From Lachnoclostridium sp. UBA1308 (lineage in GTDB: Bacteria > Bacillota > Clostridia > Lachnospirales > Lachnospiraceae): 54,959 nt of DNA. The translations under genes were made by a program, and so were the position numbers. The notes under the pieces were generated by a model. It saw only the letters and a list, made by a program, of their open reading frames with translations. It searched no databases and was not told where the DNA came from. The stretch spans positions 1 through 54,959 of the forward strand of contig DBTU01000031.1 in NCBI GenBank assembly GCA_002307215.1. Direction: 5' to 3'. Of the stretch, positions 41,078 to 50,561 are shown piece by piece. Each line of letters opens with the position of its first letter. Positions within the stretch are counted from its first letter, which is position 1.

Positions 41078-42454
41078 CTAATCCTTTGAAAGCCTGATAT
41101 TTCTCCATTTACCAAGCCTCCAGCGGATAAAAAAGATGACAGCACGGATATCCTCATCAAGGGCCATACCAATCCATATGCCGATTAAACCGAGATGACA
41201 GAAAATAGCCAGAAAAAATCCGAAGCCGTAGGCTATTGTCCACATGGAGGCAATTCCAATTATCATCGGAAATTTGATGTCTCCGGTTGCCTGTAGGGAG
41301 CGGACAAGGACGATATTGGAGCTTTTGCCGATTTGAAGAATAATATCAATGAACAGTATCGTCTTGCCAAGAGCCAATATTCTTGGATCGTCATTAAACA
41401 ATCCGAATAAAGTATCACTGAAGAGAAACATTGTGGTTGAGATGGCAAAAGCAATTAAAATTGCAGATCTTAAGGTTTTCATGGCATGTTTATGTACCTT
41501 ATCGATTTCTCCGGCACCCATCAAGTTACCGATGATAACTTGAGAAGCCTGACCGACGGCGGAAGCATACATAAAGGAAAACATGGCAAAGGTACTTGCC
41601 AATACTTTTGTATTGATTACAAAGGTTCCAAATGTATTAATTGTCTTAAGAATGAAGGTCATCGCCATGGTATAACTGAAGGTCTCACCGCCGGAAGGTA
41701 AACCGATACTAAGCAGTTTTCTTAAATCCCTGAAGGGAAAGGGTTGTAACGCCTTCAGGGATATTTTTGTATCAAAATTTATTAGAAACATTATGATAAA
41801 CAGAATCAAACCAATCATTCGGCTGATATTCGTTGCGTGAGCGGAACCCGCTACACCCATGGATGGGAACGGCCCTAGGCCATAAATCAAAACGGCATTC
41901 CCTAATACATTGAGGATATTAATAACAATGGAAACAATCATCGTATGTATCATCATACGATTGGATTTGAAAATAGCTGAAAATGCGGTTATCAGCCCTT
42001 GGAGAAATATAAAACCACCAACCCATTTAATAAAAGTGGTGGCATCACCGACGATATTAGCCGGGACCTTCATAAAGCGGAAGATATCATCTGTAAACAG
42101 AAGTACGATGGTAGTTATTACAGCACTTAAGATCACATTGATAAAAATAGAAAGAGTATAAATCGTAGAAAGCTTCTGTCTGTTGTCGGAGCCTATATAT
42201 TGTGAAACCAGTATCGTAGTTGCCATGTTAATAATCATGAACATAATTAAGAGTAGATTGATGATCTGGTTGGCATTTCCAATTGCTGCAACGGCGTTTT
42301 TTGAATAGTCACTAACCATGAACTGATCAACATTGCCGACTAACATGGTCAAGATTAATTCAATAAAAATTGGTAATACTAGCCTTGTTAATGATACGGA
42401 TCTACCTCCGGTTGCAGAGTTATTCTTCAAATCTATTCGTGCGTTTAGTCTCAT
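41078..42454 (-). CDS. MATE-family efflux transporter
   Basis: A 458-residue membrane protein with about twelve helices in two homologous halves. The opening SVSLTRLVLPIFIELILTMLVGNVDQFMVS is typical of the MATE family (NorM/DinF-like), as is VGQASQVIIGNLMGAGE at the start of the second half. It would export drugs or metabolites in exchange for Na+ or H+. The ATG at 42454 follows GGGAGACACAGAA; the frame open to 42502 has no ribosome binding site. It runs against its neighbours and no regulator is adjacent. Confidence 0.9.
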   Translation of the reverse strand: MRLNARIDLKNNSATGGRSVSLTRLVLPIFIELILTMLVGNVDQFMVSDYSKNAVAAIGNANQIINLLLIMFMIINMATTILVSQYIGSDNRQKLSTIYTLSIFINVILSAVITTIVLLFTDDIFRFMKVPANIVGDATTFIKWVGGFIFLQGLITAFSAIFKSNRMMIHTMIVSIVINILNVLGNAVLIYGLGPFPSMGVAGSAHATNISRMIGLILFIIMFLINFDTKISLKALQPFPFRDLRKLLSIGLPSGGETFSYTMAMTFILKTINTFGTFVINTKVLASTFAMFSFMYASAVGQASQVIIGNLMGAGEIDKVHKHAMKTLRSAILIAFAISTTMFLFSDTLFGLFNDDPRILALGKTILFIDIILQIGKSSNIVLVRSLQATGDIKFPMIIGIASMWTIAYGFGFFLAIFCHLGLIGIWIGMALDEDIRAVIFFIRWRLGKWRNIRLSKD

Positions 42455-42742
42455 TTCTGTGTCTCCCGTATGAAGATAAATTACAACTATTTTCTCGATC
42501 ATAAATAAATCGGATTATTCTTGAGTGTCATAGTGCATATTATCATTTTGATGGGAAACGATGCAATGTATTATATTATGTTTCCATATCTTTTATATAG
42601 GAATACACATTCCGATCTGCAAATATACCTTGTGATATTGAGCGTTATATATTAGAATATATTAGATGTAATCAATGAAACTGTAAATAGTAGATTGATT
42701 TACGATTCATATTTGATATTGACACGATAGGAGAAATGAGAT

Positions 42743-43579
42743 ATGGCTTTAATAATTGATGGTAAGAAAATTTCCTCAGAAATTAAGGACGAATTGAAGG
42801 CAAAGGTTTCTATGTTAACCCGGAAGGGTACCCGGATTACACTGGCAGTTGTTCAGGTCGGTAATGACCCCGCTTCCTCCGTTTATGTGGGAAACAAGAA
42901 AAAGGCCTGTGAATATATCGGTATTGAGTCACAAGCATATGAACTTCCGGAGGAAACGACTGAGGAAGAGTTGGTATCCTTAGTGGAGAAACTCAATAAC
43001 GAAGAAAGTGTAAATGGTATTCTGGTACAGCTGCCATTACCCGCTCATATGAATGAAGATATTATTATTAATACAATATCGCCGGCAAAGGATGTCGATG
43101 GTTTTCACCCACAGAGTGTCGGAGCATTAAGCATCGGGCAGAAGGGCTTTGTATCCTGTACCCCGGCCGGAGTGATCCAGCTTCTAAAGCGTTCGAATAT
43201 ATCCATGGAAGGAAAAGAATGTGTTATAATCGGAAGAAGTAACATTGTCGGTAAACCGATGGCGCTTCTTATGTTGCGTGAAAATGCTACAGTAACGATC
43301 TGCCACTCCAGAACTAAGAATTTGAAGGAAGTGGCAAAGCGTGCGGATATTTTGATAGTTGCAATCGGGAAGCCGTATTTCGTAACCAAGGATTATGTAA
43401 AGGAAGGCGCAATAGTTATAGATGTCGGTATTCACAGAAATGAGAATGGTAAGCTTTGCGGTGATGTAGATTATGATGATGTACTTGGCATAGTATCTGC
43501 AATCACACCGGTTCCTGGAGGTGTCGGTCCTATGACGATTGCAATGCTTATGAGCAATTGTGTGGACGCAGCTTTATAG
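42743..43579 (+). CDS. folD: Bifunctional methylenetetrahydrofolate dehydrogenase/cyclohydrolase
   Basis: A 278-residue FolD interconverting methylene-, methenyl- and formyl-tetrahydrofolate with NADP. Landmarks are VGNDPASSVYVGNKKKAC near 37-54 (catalytic Lys), QLPLPAHMNED near 96, and the nucleotide-binding IGRSNIVGKPMALLML near 161. PVPGGVGPMTIAML at the end is the C-terminal signature. The ATG follows AGGAGAAATGAGAT. The 240-bp gap upstream to the MATE gene holds only AT-rich sequence. Confidence 0.95.
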   Translation: MALIIDGKKISSEIKDELKAKVSMLTRKGTRITLAVVQVGNDPASSVYVGNKKKACEYIGIESQAYELPEETTEEELVSLVEKLNNEESVNGILVQLPLPAHMNEDIIINTISPAKDVDGFHPQSVGALSIGQKGFVSCTPAGVIQLLKRSNISMEGKECVIIGRSNIVGKPMALLMLRENATVTICHSRTKNLKEVAKRADILIVAIGKPYFVTKDYVKEGAIVIDVGIHRNENGKLCGDVDYDDVLGIVSAITPVPGGVGPMTIAMLMSNCVDAAL

Positions 43580-43610
43580 ATATATAACTGCAATCGGAAG
43601 GACAGAATCA

Positions 43611-44180
43611 GTGAATATGGAGCAAACAGTCATTTACAATAATATTAGTTATAGAATCTTAAATGCAGAGCATGAATGTATTATTCATCCCTTGGTACTT
43701 GGCCTACTGCCTATTACGAAGGACTCTCTGCAACGGTCATTTTCTTGTGATTTTCATGTATATGATTACCATTTGATACTGGACAGAATGGAATTGACCG
43801 ATGGAAATCAAAAGGATCAGCAGCAACTAAAAATCGGAATGCAGGTTCTCTATAGCGGAGTAATACTGCTTGGGGCGAATTTAGTGAAGGAATATTATGA
43901 GAAAAGTGGAAATTTGACCTGCTTTTCTTATCAGAATGTTATTGAGTTGATTTTTGAGAATGGGATGCTTATTACAACTGTGGATCAGAGTAAGGCGATG
44001 TTAAGAATTCGTAAAAATATTGAAATGGGTCTGAGAAGCTTGAATAAAAGCAGGGACTTAAGATGTATCAAGCGTTTTATGAATTCTTCGTTTGTTGGCG
44101 ATTATAAATCATTTCTTTTGGACAGTATGAGAATTAAATATCTGAAAGAAGTAAAAAGCGAATACGAAAAAGAGCATTAA
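43611..44180 (+). CDS. Conserved-looking protein of unknown function
   Basis: A 189-residue soluble protein with no motif I recognise. It has a hydrophobic stretch LYSGVILLGANLV near 75 and a helical basic C-terminus. The GTG at 43611 is chosen because GGAAGG lies 9 bases upstream; ATG 43617 is the alternative, while the frame open to 43560 overlaps folD and lacks a site. It lies between folD and rimO with gaps of 31 and 27 bp, so it is likely in the same transcript. No function is proposed. Confidence 0.6.
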   Translation: MNMEQTVIYNNISYRILNAEHECIIHPLVLGLLPITKDSLQRSFSCDFHVYDYHLILDRMELTDGNQKDQQQLKIGMQVLYSGVILLGANLVKEYYEKSGNLTCFSYQNVIELIFENGMLITTVDQSKAMLRIRKNIEMGLRSLNKSRDLRCIKRFMNSSFVGDYKSFLLDSMRIKYLKEVKSEYEKEH

Positions 44181-44207
44181 GCAATAATTGAAAGGCATGG
44201 ACTATAT

Positions 44208-45539
44208 ATGAATATTTTTTTTATATCACTTGGTTGTGACAAAAACCTGGTAGACAGTGAGAATATGCTTGGAATACTGCATGATAACGGATATCAACTT
44301 ACAAATGAAGCGAATGAGGCTGACATTATAATTATTAATACCTGCTGCTTCATCCATGATGCAAAGCAGGAAAGTATCAATACAATTCTTGAAATGGCGC
44401 AGTACAAGAAATCGGGAAGTTTAACGGCTTTGATTGTTACCGGGTGTCTTGCGGAACGCTATAAAGATGAGATATTACACGAAATTCCGGAAGTCGATGC
44501 CTTACTTGGCACCTCCAGCTTTCATGGGATTCTTAAGATAATAGATGAAATTAAGGACGGCGAAAGGCACACCATCTTTGAAGATTTGGACATACTTCCA
44601 AAGTCAGACAGCAAACGTTTATTAACCTCGGGAACATTTTCTACTTATTTGAAGATAGCGGAAGGCTGTGACAAGCACTGTACCTATTGCATAATTCCGA
44701 AGGTACGCGGTAATTATCGGAGTGTACCAATGGAAGAGTTACTTGCGGAGGCAGGCTATCTTGCAAGTCAGGGAGTGAAGGAATTAATTCTGATCGCACA
44801 GGAAACAACCCTTTACGGGAAGGAGCTGTACGGTGAAAAATCTCTACCAAAGCTTCTTAAGGAGCTTTGTAAAGTTGAAGGAATTGAATGGATTAGAATA
44901 TTATATTGTTATCCGGAGGAAATTACGGATGAACTTATAGATGTGATGAAGCAGGAGCCGAAAATCTGCCATTATCTTGATATCCCGATACAGCATGCAT
45001 CGGATCGCATACTTAAATTGATGGGAAGACGTACCTCTAGGGAGGATTTGATTACAATCATAACAAAGTTAAGGAAAAGCCTTCCGGATATAGTACTGCG
45101 AACGACACTGATTACAGGCTTTCCGACTGAAACAGACGCAGAACATGAGGAACTTGTACAATTTGTAAAGGATATGAAGTTTGAGCGTCTCGGAGTGTTT
45201 ACTTATTCAAAGGAAGAGAATACTCCGGCAGCTGCAATGAAGCCTCAGATTACAAGTAAGGTAAAGAAGCAGCGTCAGAAGGAAATTATGAAGCTTCAAC
45301 AGGAGCTTGCATTTTCCCGTACTACCGGTCTTAAGGACAGCTGTTATCAGGTGATGATTGAGGGAAGGATTACACAGGAGGAGCAGATTTATATCGGAAG
45401 AACCTATATGGACGCACCTTCGGTAGATGGTTATATTTTTCTGACCTCGGATCAGGAGCTGATCTCCGGAGATTTCGTAACAGCAAAGGTTACGGGAACA
45501 AAGGGCTATGATCTTATCGGAGAAATAGTGAAAAACTGA
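44208..45539 (+). CDS. rimO: Ribosomal protein S12 methylthiotransferase
   Basis: A 443-residue radical-SAM enzyme that adds a methylthio group to an Asp of ribosomal protein S12. The N-terminal MTTase domain starts SLGCDKNLVDSE and carries cysteines at CC near 45 and TGCLAERY near 80. The radical-SAM cluster motif is EGCDKHCTYC near 151. A TRAM domain ends the protein. CDKNLVDSE and the missing tRNA-enzyme (MiaB) features support RimO over MiaB. It leads to pgsA and cinA, an order common in Firmicutes. Confidence 0.94.
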   Translation: MNIFFISLGCDKNLVDSENMLGILHDNGYQLTNEANEADIIIINTCCFIHDAKQESINTILEMAQYKKSGSLTALIVTGCLAERYKDEILHEIPEVDALLGTSSFHGILKIIDEIKDGERHTIFEDLDILPKSDSKRLLTSGTFSTYLKIAEGCDKHCTYCIIPKVRGNYRSVPMEELLAEAGYLASQGVKELILIAQETTLYGKELYGEKSLPKLLKELCKVEGIEWIRILYCYPEEITDELIDVMKQEPKICHYLDIPIQHASDRILKLMGRRTSREDLITIITKLRKSLPDIVLRTTLITGFPTETDAEHEELVQFVKDMKFERLGVFTYSKEENTPAAAMKPQITSKVKKQRQKEIMKLQQELAFSRTTGLKDSCYQVMIEGRITQEEQIYIGRTYMDAPSVDGYIFLTSDQELISGDFVTAKVTGTKGYDLIGEIVKN

Positions 45540-45646
45540 TTAAGAACTAAACTGAAAAAAAGCAGCATCTTGCTTTGCTCGTTACACAGGGCACTTTTTC
45601 AGCTTTTTATAAAGAGGATAAAATTATTTAAAATATGGAGGTTATT

Positions 45647-46195
45647 ATGAATCTGCCGAACAAAATAACACTTTTCAGAGTATGTATGATACCGATTTTT
45701 CTGGTGTTTCTGCTGGTTCCCGGAATATCGTACGGACAATGGATTGCAGCCGGAATTTTTATTATAGCGGCCTTATCTGATTTTCTGGACGGTTACATAG
45801 CAAGGAAAAGAAATCTGGTCACTAACTTCGGTAAATTTATGGATCCGCTTGCCGATAAACTGTTAGTATGCAGTGCCTTGATCTGCTTTGTTGAAATGAG
45901 ATTAATCGCTTCTTGGATTGTAATTATTATCATAGCCCGTGAGTTCATTATCAGCGGTTTTCGCCTGATTGCTTCAGATAACGGTATCGTTCTTGCCGCC
46001 AGCTGGTTGGCTAAGATTAAAACAAGTGTTCAGATGGTGATGAGTGTTATGTTGATTATCAATTTAAATAATCCGGTCATTAACATACTGGAACAGGTTG
46101 CTATATATCTTTCTCTTATACTGACTGTTGTTTCATTGGTAGAATATATGATAAAGAATAAATCCGTATTAATTGAGAAAAACGAGTACAAATGA
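45647..46195 (+). CDS. pgsA: CDP-diacylglycerol-glycerol-3-phosphate 3-phosphatidyltransferase
   Basis: A 182-residue membrane enzyme that makes phosphatidylglycerol phosphate, the first step to phosphatidylglycerol and cardiolipin. The CDP-alcohol phosphotransferase signature is complete: SDFLDGYIAR, then GKFMDPLADKL, with the metal-binding Asp residues. About five membrane helices. ATG 45647 follows GGAGGTTATT; ATG 45635 overlaps the site. cinA follows, its GTG start 50 bp after the stop. Confidence 0.94.
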   Translation: MNLPNKITLFRVCMIPIFLVFLLVPGISYGQWIAAGIFIIAALSDFLDGYIARKRNLVTNFGKFMDPLADKLLVCSALICFVEMRLIASWIVIIIIAREFIISGFRLIASDNGIVLAASWLAKIKTSVQMVMSVMLIINLNNPVINILEQVAIYLSLILTVVSLVEYMIKNKSVLIEKNEYK

Positions 46196-46244
46196 TCATG
46201 CGAAAAGCATGCAAGCCTTTATAAGAATAAGTGAGGGTGATGTC

Positions 46245-47495
46245 GTGACAGTAGAATTAATCAGTGTTGGAACAGAACTGCTAATGGGCAATATTGTAAA
46301 TACTAATTCCAGATATTTGTCTCGGAAATGTGCGGAGCTTGGTTTTTCCTTGTATCTTCAAATAACAGTAGGTGATAATGAAGGACGTTTGTGTGAGATG
46401 ATGAAGGCGGCTCTGTCAAGAGCCGATATCATTATATTAACCGGAGGTCTCGGTCCTACTCAGGATGATATGACAAAAGAAGCTGTGGCAAAGGTACTAA
46501 ACCGTGAGCTGATTATGGATGAGGCCTCAAGAGAACGAATATCTTCCTTTTTTAAATTCCGTTACGGCCAAAACGCAGTACCGCCGGTTATTACTGAAAA
46601 CAATTGGAAACAGGCACTTAGAATTAATGGATGTATTGTTGTTGAGAATGATAACGGAACGGCACCCGGCTATATTGTCGAAACAGAGGGGAAGACAGTA
46701 ATTCTTCTGCCCGGTCCACCTTCTGAGATGGTTCCGATGTTTGCTCAGCATATTTTTCCTTATTTAAAAAAGAAGCAGGAAAAGGTATTTGTATCCAAAA
46801 TGGTAAAAATCTGTGGAGTCGGAGAAAGTAGGGCGGAAACGATACTTATAGATTTGATTGAAGGTCAGAGCAATCCGACCATTGCTCCGTATGCAAAGGA
46901 TGGAGAAGTACATTTTCGGATTACCGCAGCAGCAGATAATGAAGAAGATGCCGAAAAACTGCTAAATCCGATGGTAGAAGAGCTGTATAAACGTTTTGGT
47001 GATAATATCTATACGACCGATGAGGAAGAAAGTCTGGAGCAGGTAGTGGTTAAGCTACTTCAAGAGAAGAATTATACGGTTACAACTGCAGAGTCATGTA
47101 CCGGCGGATTACTGACCGGACGACTTGTGAATGTCTCCGGTGCTTCCGATGTATTAAGAGAGGGCTTTATAACTTATGCCAACGAGGCCAAGATGAAATA
47201 TCTTGGTGTAAGTTCCGATACCCTAAAAGCATATGGAGCTGTCAGTGAGCAGACGGCAAGTGAGATGGCAAAGGGAGCGGCAGAGGTTGCGTGTACTGAG
47301 GTAGCTCTTGCTATCACAGGCATTGCAGGTCCTGACGGAGGAACAATAGAAAAACCGGTAGGGCTTGTTTATATTGCCTGTAGCGTGAAGGGTCATATTA
47401 CAGTACAAGAATTTCGATTTATGGGAACTCGACAGAGAGTACGTGAGCAAAGCGTCATTTATGCGCTGGATCTGTTGCGTAGAAGTTTATTATAA
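46245..47495 (+). CDS. cinA: Competence/damage-inducible protein CinA (nicotinamide-nucleotide amidase)
   Basis: A 416-residue two-domain protein. The N-terminal molybdopterin-binding-like (COG1058) domain opens TVELISVGTELLMGNIVNTNS and has LTGGLGPTQDDMTKEA near 66. The C-terminal PncC domain has TTAESCTGGLLTGRLVNVSGAS near 280 and ITGIAGPDGGT. It deamidates NMN in pyridine nucleotide recycling and in some bacteria is tied to competence. GTG 46245 follows GAGGGTGA; the frame to 46173 overlaps pgsA and lacks support. In many Firmicutes recA comes next; here it does not. Confidence 0.93.
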   Translation: MTVELISVGTELLMGNIVNTNSRYLSRKCAELGFSLYLQITVGDNEGRLCEMMKAALSRADIIILTGGLGPTQDDMTKEAVAKVLNRELIMDEASRERISSFFKFRYGQNAVPPVITENNWKQALRINGCIVVENDNGTAPGYIVETEGKTVILLPGPPSEMVPMFAQHIFPYLKKKQEKVFVSKMVKICGVGESRAETILIDLIEGQSNPTIAPYAKDGEVHFRITAAADNEEDAEKLLNPMVEELYKRFGDNIYTTDEEESLEQVVVKLLQEKNYTVTTAESCTGGLLTGRLVNVSGASDVLREGFITYANEAKMKYLGVSSDTLKAYGAVSEQTASEMAKGAAEVACTEVALAITGIAGPDGGTIEKPVGLVYIACSVKGHITVQEFRFMGTRQRVREQSVIYALDLLRRSLL

Positions 47496-47670
47496 TATTT
47501 ATTTCATCGATATTTGATTATATTTTGGAAAATATTATAAATAATTACAAGAATGATAAGGCTTTTATTTAAATATTTCAAATACATTTCCATAATAACA
47601 TAATAATGACACACTTATATCCTATTGTAAAAGTATTAAATGATGAGTAGGTTATCTTTAGGAGGTTGTT

Positions 47671-48279
47671 ATGGAACGCTCGAATAAAAGGTTGATTTTA
47701 ATCCTGTTACTGGTATCAATTTTCCTGTTGACCGGATGTGATAAATTCAATTTTAATATCTTTAATGCATCGAAAGATGAGCCAGGTGTTACTGTCACTA
47801 TTGAACCTGACAATGCCGTAAGTAAAGACGGAGTAACAAAGGATCATCCCACCGATAGTGCTAAGAGTGTACAGGGTGACTTGACACCAACTACAATAGC
47901 TGATATTGAGCTTACAATTTACTCGATTAGTGAACAAGGTGAATTGGAACCGGTGACAGCACTTGTAACGGAAGATAGCACCATTGTACCTGAATTGATT
48001 GTGGAAAAAGTAGTAGAATCCTTGGCTGACCAATCCATTACGATAGGGATTGATAGTGTTACATCTGAAGATGATAAGGTTATTGTAAGCTTTAAAAAGG
48101 ATCAAGCACCTTATACCAATATGGGTTCCGAGTATGAAGCAAACATTTTAAATGCATTTGCTCAGAGTCTGATTGATAATATTACTTCGGTTAAGCAGGT
48201 TATCTTTCGGGTTGAGGGTAAAGCTTATTCCGGCGGTTCCTTTGAATATAAGTTAAATCAATCGTATATGAGCGAATAA
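47671..48279 (+). CDS. GerMN-domain lipoprotein (GerM-like)
   Basis: A 202-residue lipoprotein (lipobox LLTGC, Cys near residue 23). An acidic Thr/Asp-rich linker leads to a GerMN domain (about 85-200) with LTIYSISEQGELEPVTA and LIVEKVVESLADQS, then DDKVIVSFKKDQAP. GerM of Bacillus is a sporulation and germination protein; the same domain also occurs in wall-associated proteins. The ATG follows AGGAGGTTGTT. It is flanked by wide gaps and a terminator at 48329, so it is a single-gene unit. Confidence 0.78.
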   Translation: MERSNKRLILILLLVSIFLLTGCDKFNFNIFNASKDEPGVTVTIEPDNAVSKDGVTKDHPTDSAKSVQGDLTPTTIADIELTIYSISEQGELEPVTALVTEDSTIVPELIVEKVVESLADQSITIGIDSVTSEDDKVIVSFKKDQAPYTNMGSEYEANILNAFAQSLIDNITSVKQVIFRVEGKAYSGGSFEYKLNQSYMSE

Positions 48280-48328
48280 TGCTGAAAGCATATTCACGTA
48301 GTATTGCTTTTTAGCACACAATACAGAA

Positions 48329-48375
48329 CAGGTAATTGGGGTACATAATTTGTATTCGACAATTACCTGATTTTA
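48329..48375 (+). terminator. Terminator after the GerMN lipoprotein gene
   Basis: Stem CAGGTAATTG / CAATTACCTG with a 21-base loop, then ATTTTAT. Confidence 0.75.
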
Positions 48376-48447
48376 TGTTATCTTATACTATGCTTAAAAT
48401 CGCGTAATAATGTGAAAATAGTCTCGTAAAATCATGCGAGTCATTAG

Positions 48448-48490
48448 GAATATAAAAAATGAATTCCATCGGAAATTCATTTTTATATTC
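48448..48490. repeat. Palindromic repeat, copy 3
   Basis: Arms GAATATAAAAAATGAATTCC and GGAAATTCATTTTTATATTC around ATC. It matches 1-31 and 700-743. The sequence TTTTTATATTCTGCATA is shared with copy 1, so similarity extends beyond the stem. Confidence 0.75.
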
Positions 48491-48535
48491 TGCATACAGA
48501 CAGAAGTAAAGTATGGAAAGGGTTAGGGATCATTT

Positions 48536-49771
48536 GTGAGTAGGGTATTAGTAGTTGGTGGCGGAGCAGCCGGAATGCTTGCGGCAATCGCAGCAGCCCG
48601 AAATGGACATAAAGTTGTTTTGCTTGAGAAGAATGAGAAGCTGGGAAAGAAATTATTCATAACCGGAAAAGGCAGATGCAACTTGACCAATGCCTGTGAC
48701 AGGGAGGAATTTTTTAGTCAGGTTGTCAGTAATCCGAAGTTTTTATACCGTGCATTTCATGCCTTCAGTAATTATGATACCATGAACTTCTTTGAAGAAC
48801 TTGGACTTTCTATAAAAACAGAACGCGGCAACCGTGTTTTTCCGGAATCGGATAAATCCTACGATGTAATCGGAGTATTGAAGAGAGAACTTGAACGATG
48901 GGATGTACTCATTCGTTACCACAGTGAGGTAACCGAAATACTGATAAAAGAGGGCAGCTTTTTCGGTATTCGTTTAAAGAATATCAAGGAGGAACTGACC
49001 GGTGATGCAGTAATTATCGCTACCGGTGGGATTTCCTATGAATCAACCGGCTCAACCGGAGATGGTTACCGATTTGCCAAAGCACTTGGGCATACCATAA
49101 CCGATTTGCATGCTTCATTGGTTCCGTTGCATGTAAAGGAACCATTTGTTAAGGAGCTTATGGGATTGTCACTGAAGAATATAGAAATTAATATAACCTC
49201 AGGTGAGAAACAAATTTACCGGGATTTCGGTGAACTTCTATTTACGCATTTCGGTGTCAGCGGTCCGGTCATCTTAAGTGCAAGCAGTTATATTACCCCA
49301 TATCTGAAGAAACAAGAGCCCCTAATTCTAAGTATCGATTTGAAACCGGCGCTGACTCATGAGCAGCTGGATGCCCGAATATTAAGGGATTTTGAAGAAT
49401 TTAAAAATAAACAATTTAAGAATTCGCTTGACCACCTATTGCCAAATAAATTAATAGGTGTTATCATTCGACTAAGCCTTATTGATTCGGAAAAGAAAGT
49501 AAATTCCATCACAAAAGAGGAACGACTCGCTTTGGTTAACCTCTTTAAGAGATTTCCTCTTCAGATTACAAGAACCGGTGACTATCATGAAGCGGTCGTC
49601 ACAAAGGGCGGTATTCAAGTGAAGGAGATTAATCCTTCCACAATGGAATCAAAGCTCGTGAACAATGTGTATTTTATAGGAGAGGTTCTGGATTTGGATG
49701 CATTAACCGGAGGCTTTAACCTTCAGATTGCCTGGTCAACCGCATATCTTGCAGGAATATCCGTGAAATAA
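48536..49771 (+). CDS. BaiN/HI0933-like FAD-dependent oxidoreductase
   Basis: A 411-residue flavoprotein of the HI0933/BaiN (YhiN) group. The N-terminal dinucleotide fold is VLVVGGGAAGMLAAIAAARNG, followed by the family mark GKKLFITGKGRCNLTN. The C-terminal GEVLDLDALTGGFNLQIAWSTAYLAG is equally typical. BaiN proteins reduce bile-acid intermediates in some gut anaerobes, but most relatives have no known substrate, so no role is claimed. GTG start at 48536 after GGGTTAGGGA. Its place just ahead of cmk and ispH-rpsA is common in Clostridia. Confidence 0.88.
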   Translation: MSRVLVVGGGAAGMLAAIAAARNGHKVVLLEKNEKLGKKLFITGKGRCNLTNACDREEFFSQVVSNPKFLYRAFHAFSNYDTMNFFEELGLSIKTERGNRVFPESDKSYDVIGVLKRELERWDVLIRYHSEVTEILIKEGSFFGIRLKNIKEELTGDAVIIATGGISYESTGSTGDGYRFAKALGHTITDLHASLVPLHVKEPFVKELMGLSLKNIEINITSGEKQIYRDFGELLFTHFGVSGPVILSASSYITPYLKKQEPLILSIDLKPALTHEQLDARILRDFEEFKNKQFKNSLDHLLPNKLIGVIIRLSLIDSEKKVNSITKEERLALVNLFKRFPLQITRTGDYHEAVVTKGGIQVKEINPSTMESKLVNNVYFIGEVLDLDALTGGFNLQIAWSTAYLAGISVK

Positions 49772-49808
49772 AAATGATAAATAAAATGTAACTCGGAGGT
49801 AAATTGCC

Positions 49809-50474
49809 ATGAAGAATTTCAATCTTGCAATTGACGGACCGGCCGGAGCCGGTAAAAGTACCATAGCAAAACGGATTGCAAAGCAGCTGGGCTTCATTTA
49901 TGTGGATACCGGAGCGATGTACCGTGCGATGGCACTTTATTTTTTAAGGAATCAGATTGATGCTTCGGAGAGTGATAGGATTGAAGAGGCCTGCAAAGAC
50001 GTAAATGTCACGATCGAATATAAAGACAGTGAACAGCTTGTTATTCTAAACGGTGAAAATGTGAATGCATTTATTAGAACAGAGGAAGTCGGCAATATGG
50101 CAAGCGCATTCTCTGTGAATAAAGCGGTTCGTATAAAATTGGTAGAATTGCAACAGGAACTGGCGAGAAGAGAAAGTGTCGTTATGGATGGCAGGGATAT
50201 CGGAACTATTGTACTCCCGAAGGCAGATTTAAAAATATACCTTACGGCAAGCGTTAAGGAACGATCAAAAAGAAGATGGTCAGAGTTAATGGAGAAAGGT
50301 GTAATAGCCGATATCGATGCAATTGAGAAGGATATCACGGAACGTGACCATCGTGACATGACAAGGGAATTTGCTCCCTTAAAGCAGGCAGTAGATGCCG
50401 TGTACTTAGATTCCTCCGATATGACAATTGACCAGGTGATTGAAAAAATTATAAGCCTGATTCAGTCAAAATAG
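49809..50474 (+). CDS. cmk: Cytidylate kinase
   Basis: A 221-residue CMP/dCMP kinase. The P-loop is DGPAGAGKST near residues 8-17. VDTGAMYRAMALY near 33, VMDGRDIGT near 122 and the lid RRWSELMEKG near 156 are standard, as is RDHRDMTREFAPLK near 177. The ATG follows CGGAGGTAAATTGCC. It stands between the flavoprotein and ispH-rpsA with short gaps and is likely in one operon with them. Confidence 0.95.
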   Translation: MKNFNLAIDGPAGAGKSTIAKRIAKQLGFIYVDTGAMYRAMALYFLRNQIDASESDRIEEACKDVNVTIEYKDSEQLVILNGENVNAFIRTEEVGNMASAFSVNKAVRIKLVELQQELARRESVVMDGRDIGTIVLPKADLKIYLTASVKERSKRRWSELMEKGVIADIDAIEKDITERDHRDMTREFAPLKQAVDAVYLDSSDMTIDQVIEKIISLIQSK

Positions 50475-50505
50475 TCAAACTAATTTAAAGGCAGGCATGT
50501 AAAAT
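50474..50505 (+). repeat. Leader repeat remnant ahead of ispH-rpsA
   Basis: Second half of the repeat (CAAACTAATTTAAAGGCAGGCATG) begins at the cmk stop codon. Downstream, GGGTTTGTGGCAGAATGGAG leads into the ispH start and shares TTTGTG..GCAGAATGGAG with the leaders of the genes at 29981 and 35546. Confidence 0.5.
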
Positions 50506-50561
50506 CAGTGTAGAAAATCAAAATTTCCGCACGGCGGGTTTGTGGCAGAATGGAGATTATT

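Noticed and set aside
49952..50359. 135-codon minus-strand frame
   Set aside because: Antisense shadow of cmk; Ser/Leu-rich composition follows from the opposite strand.
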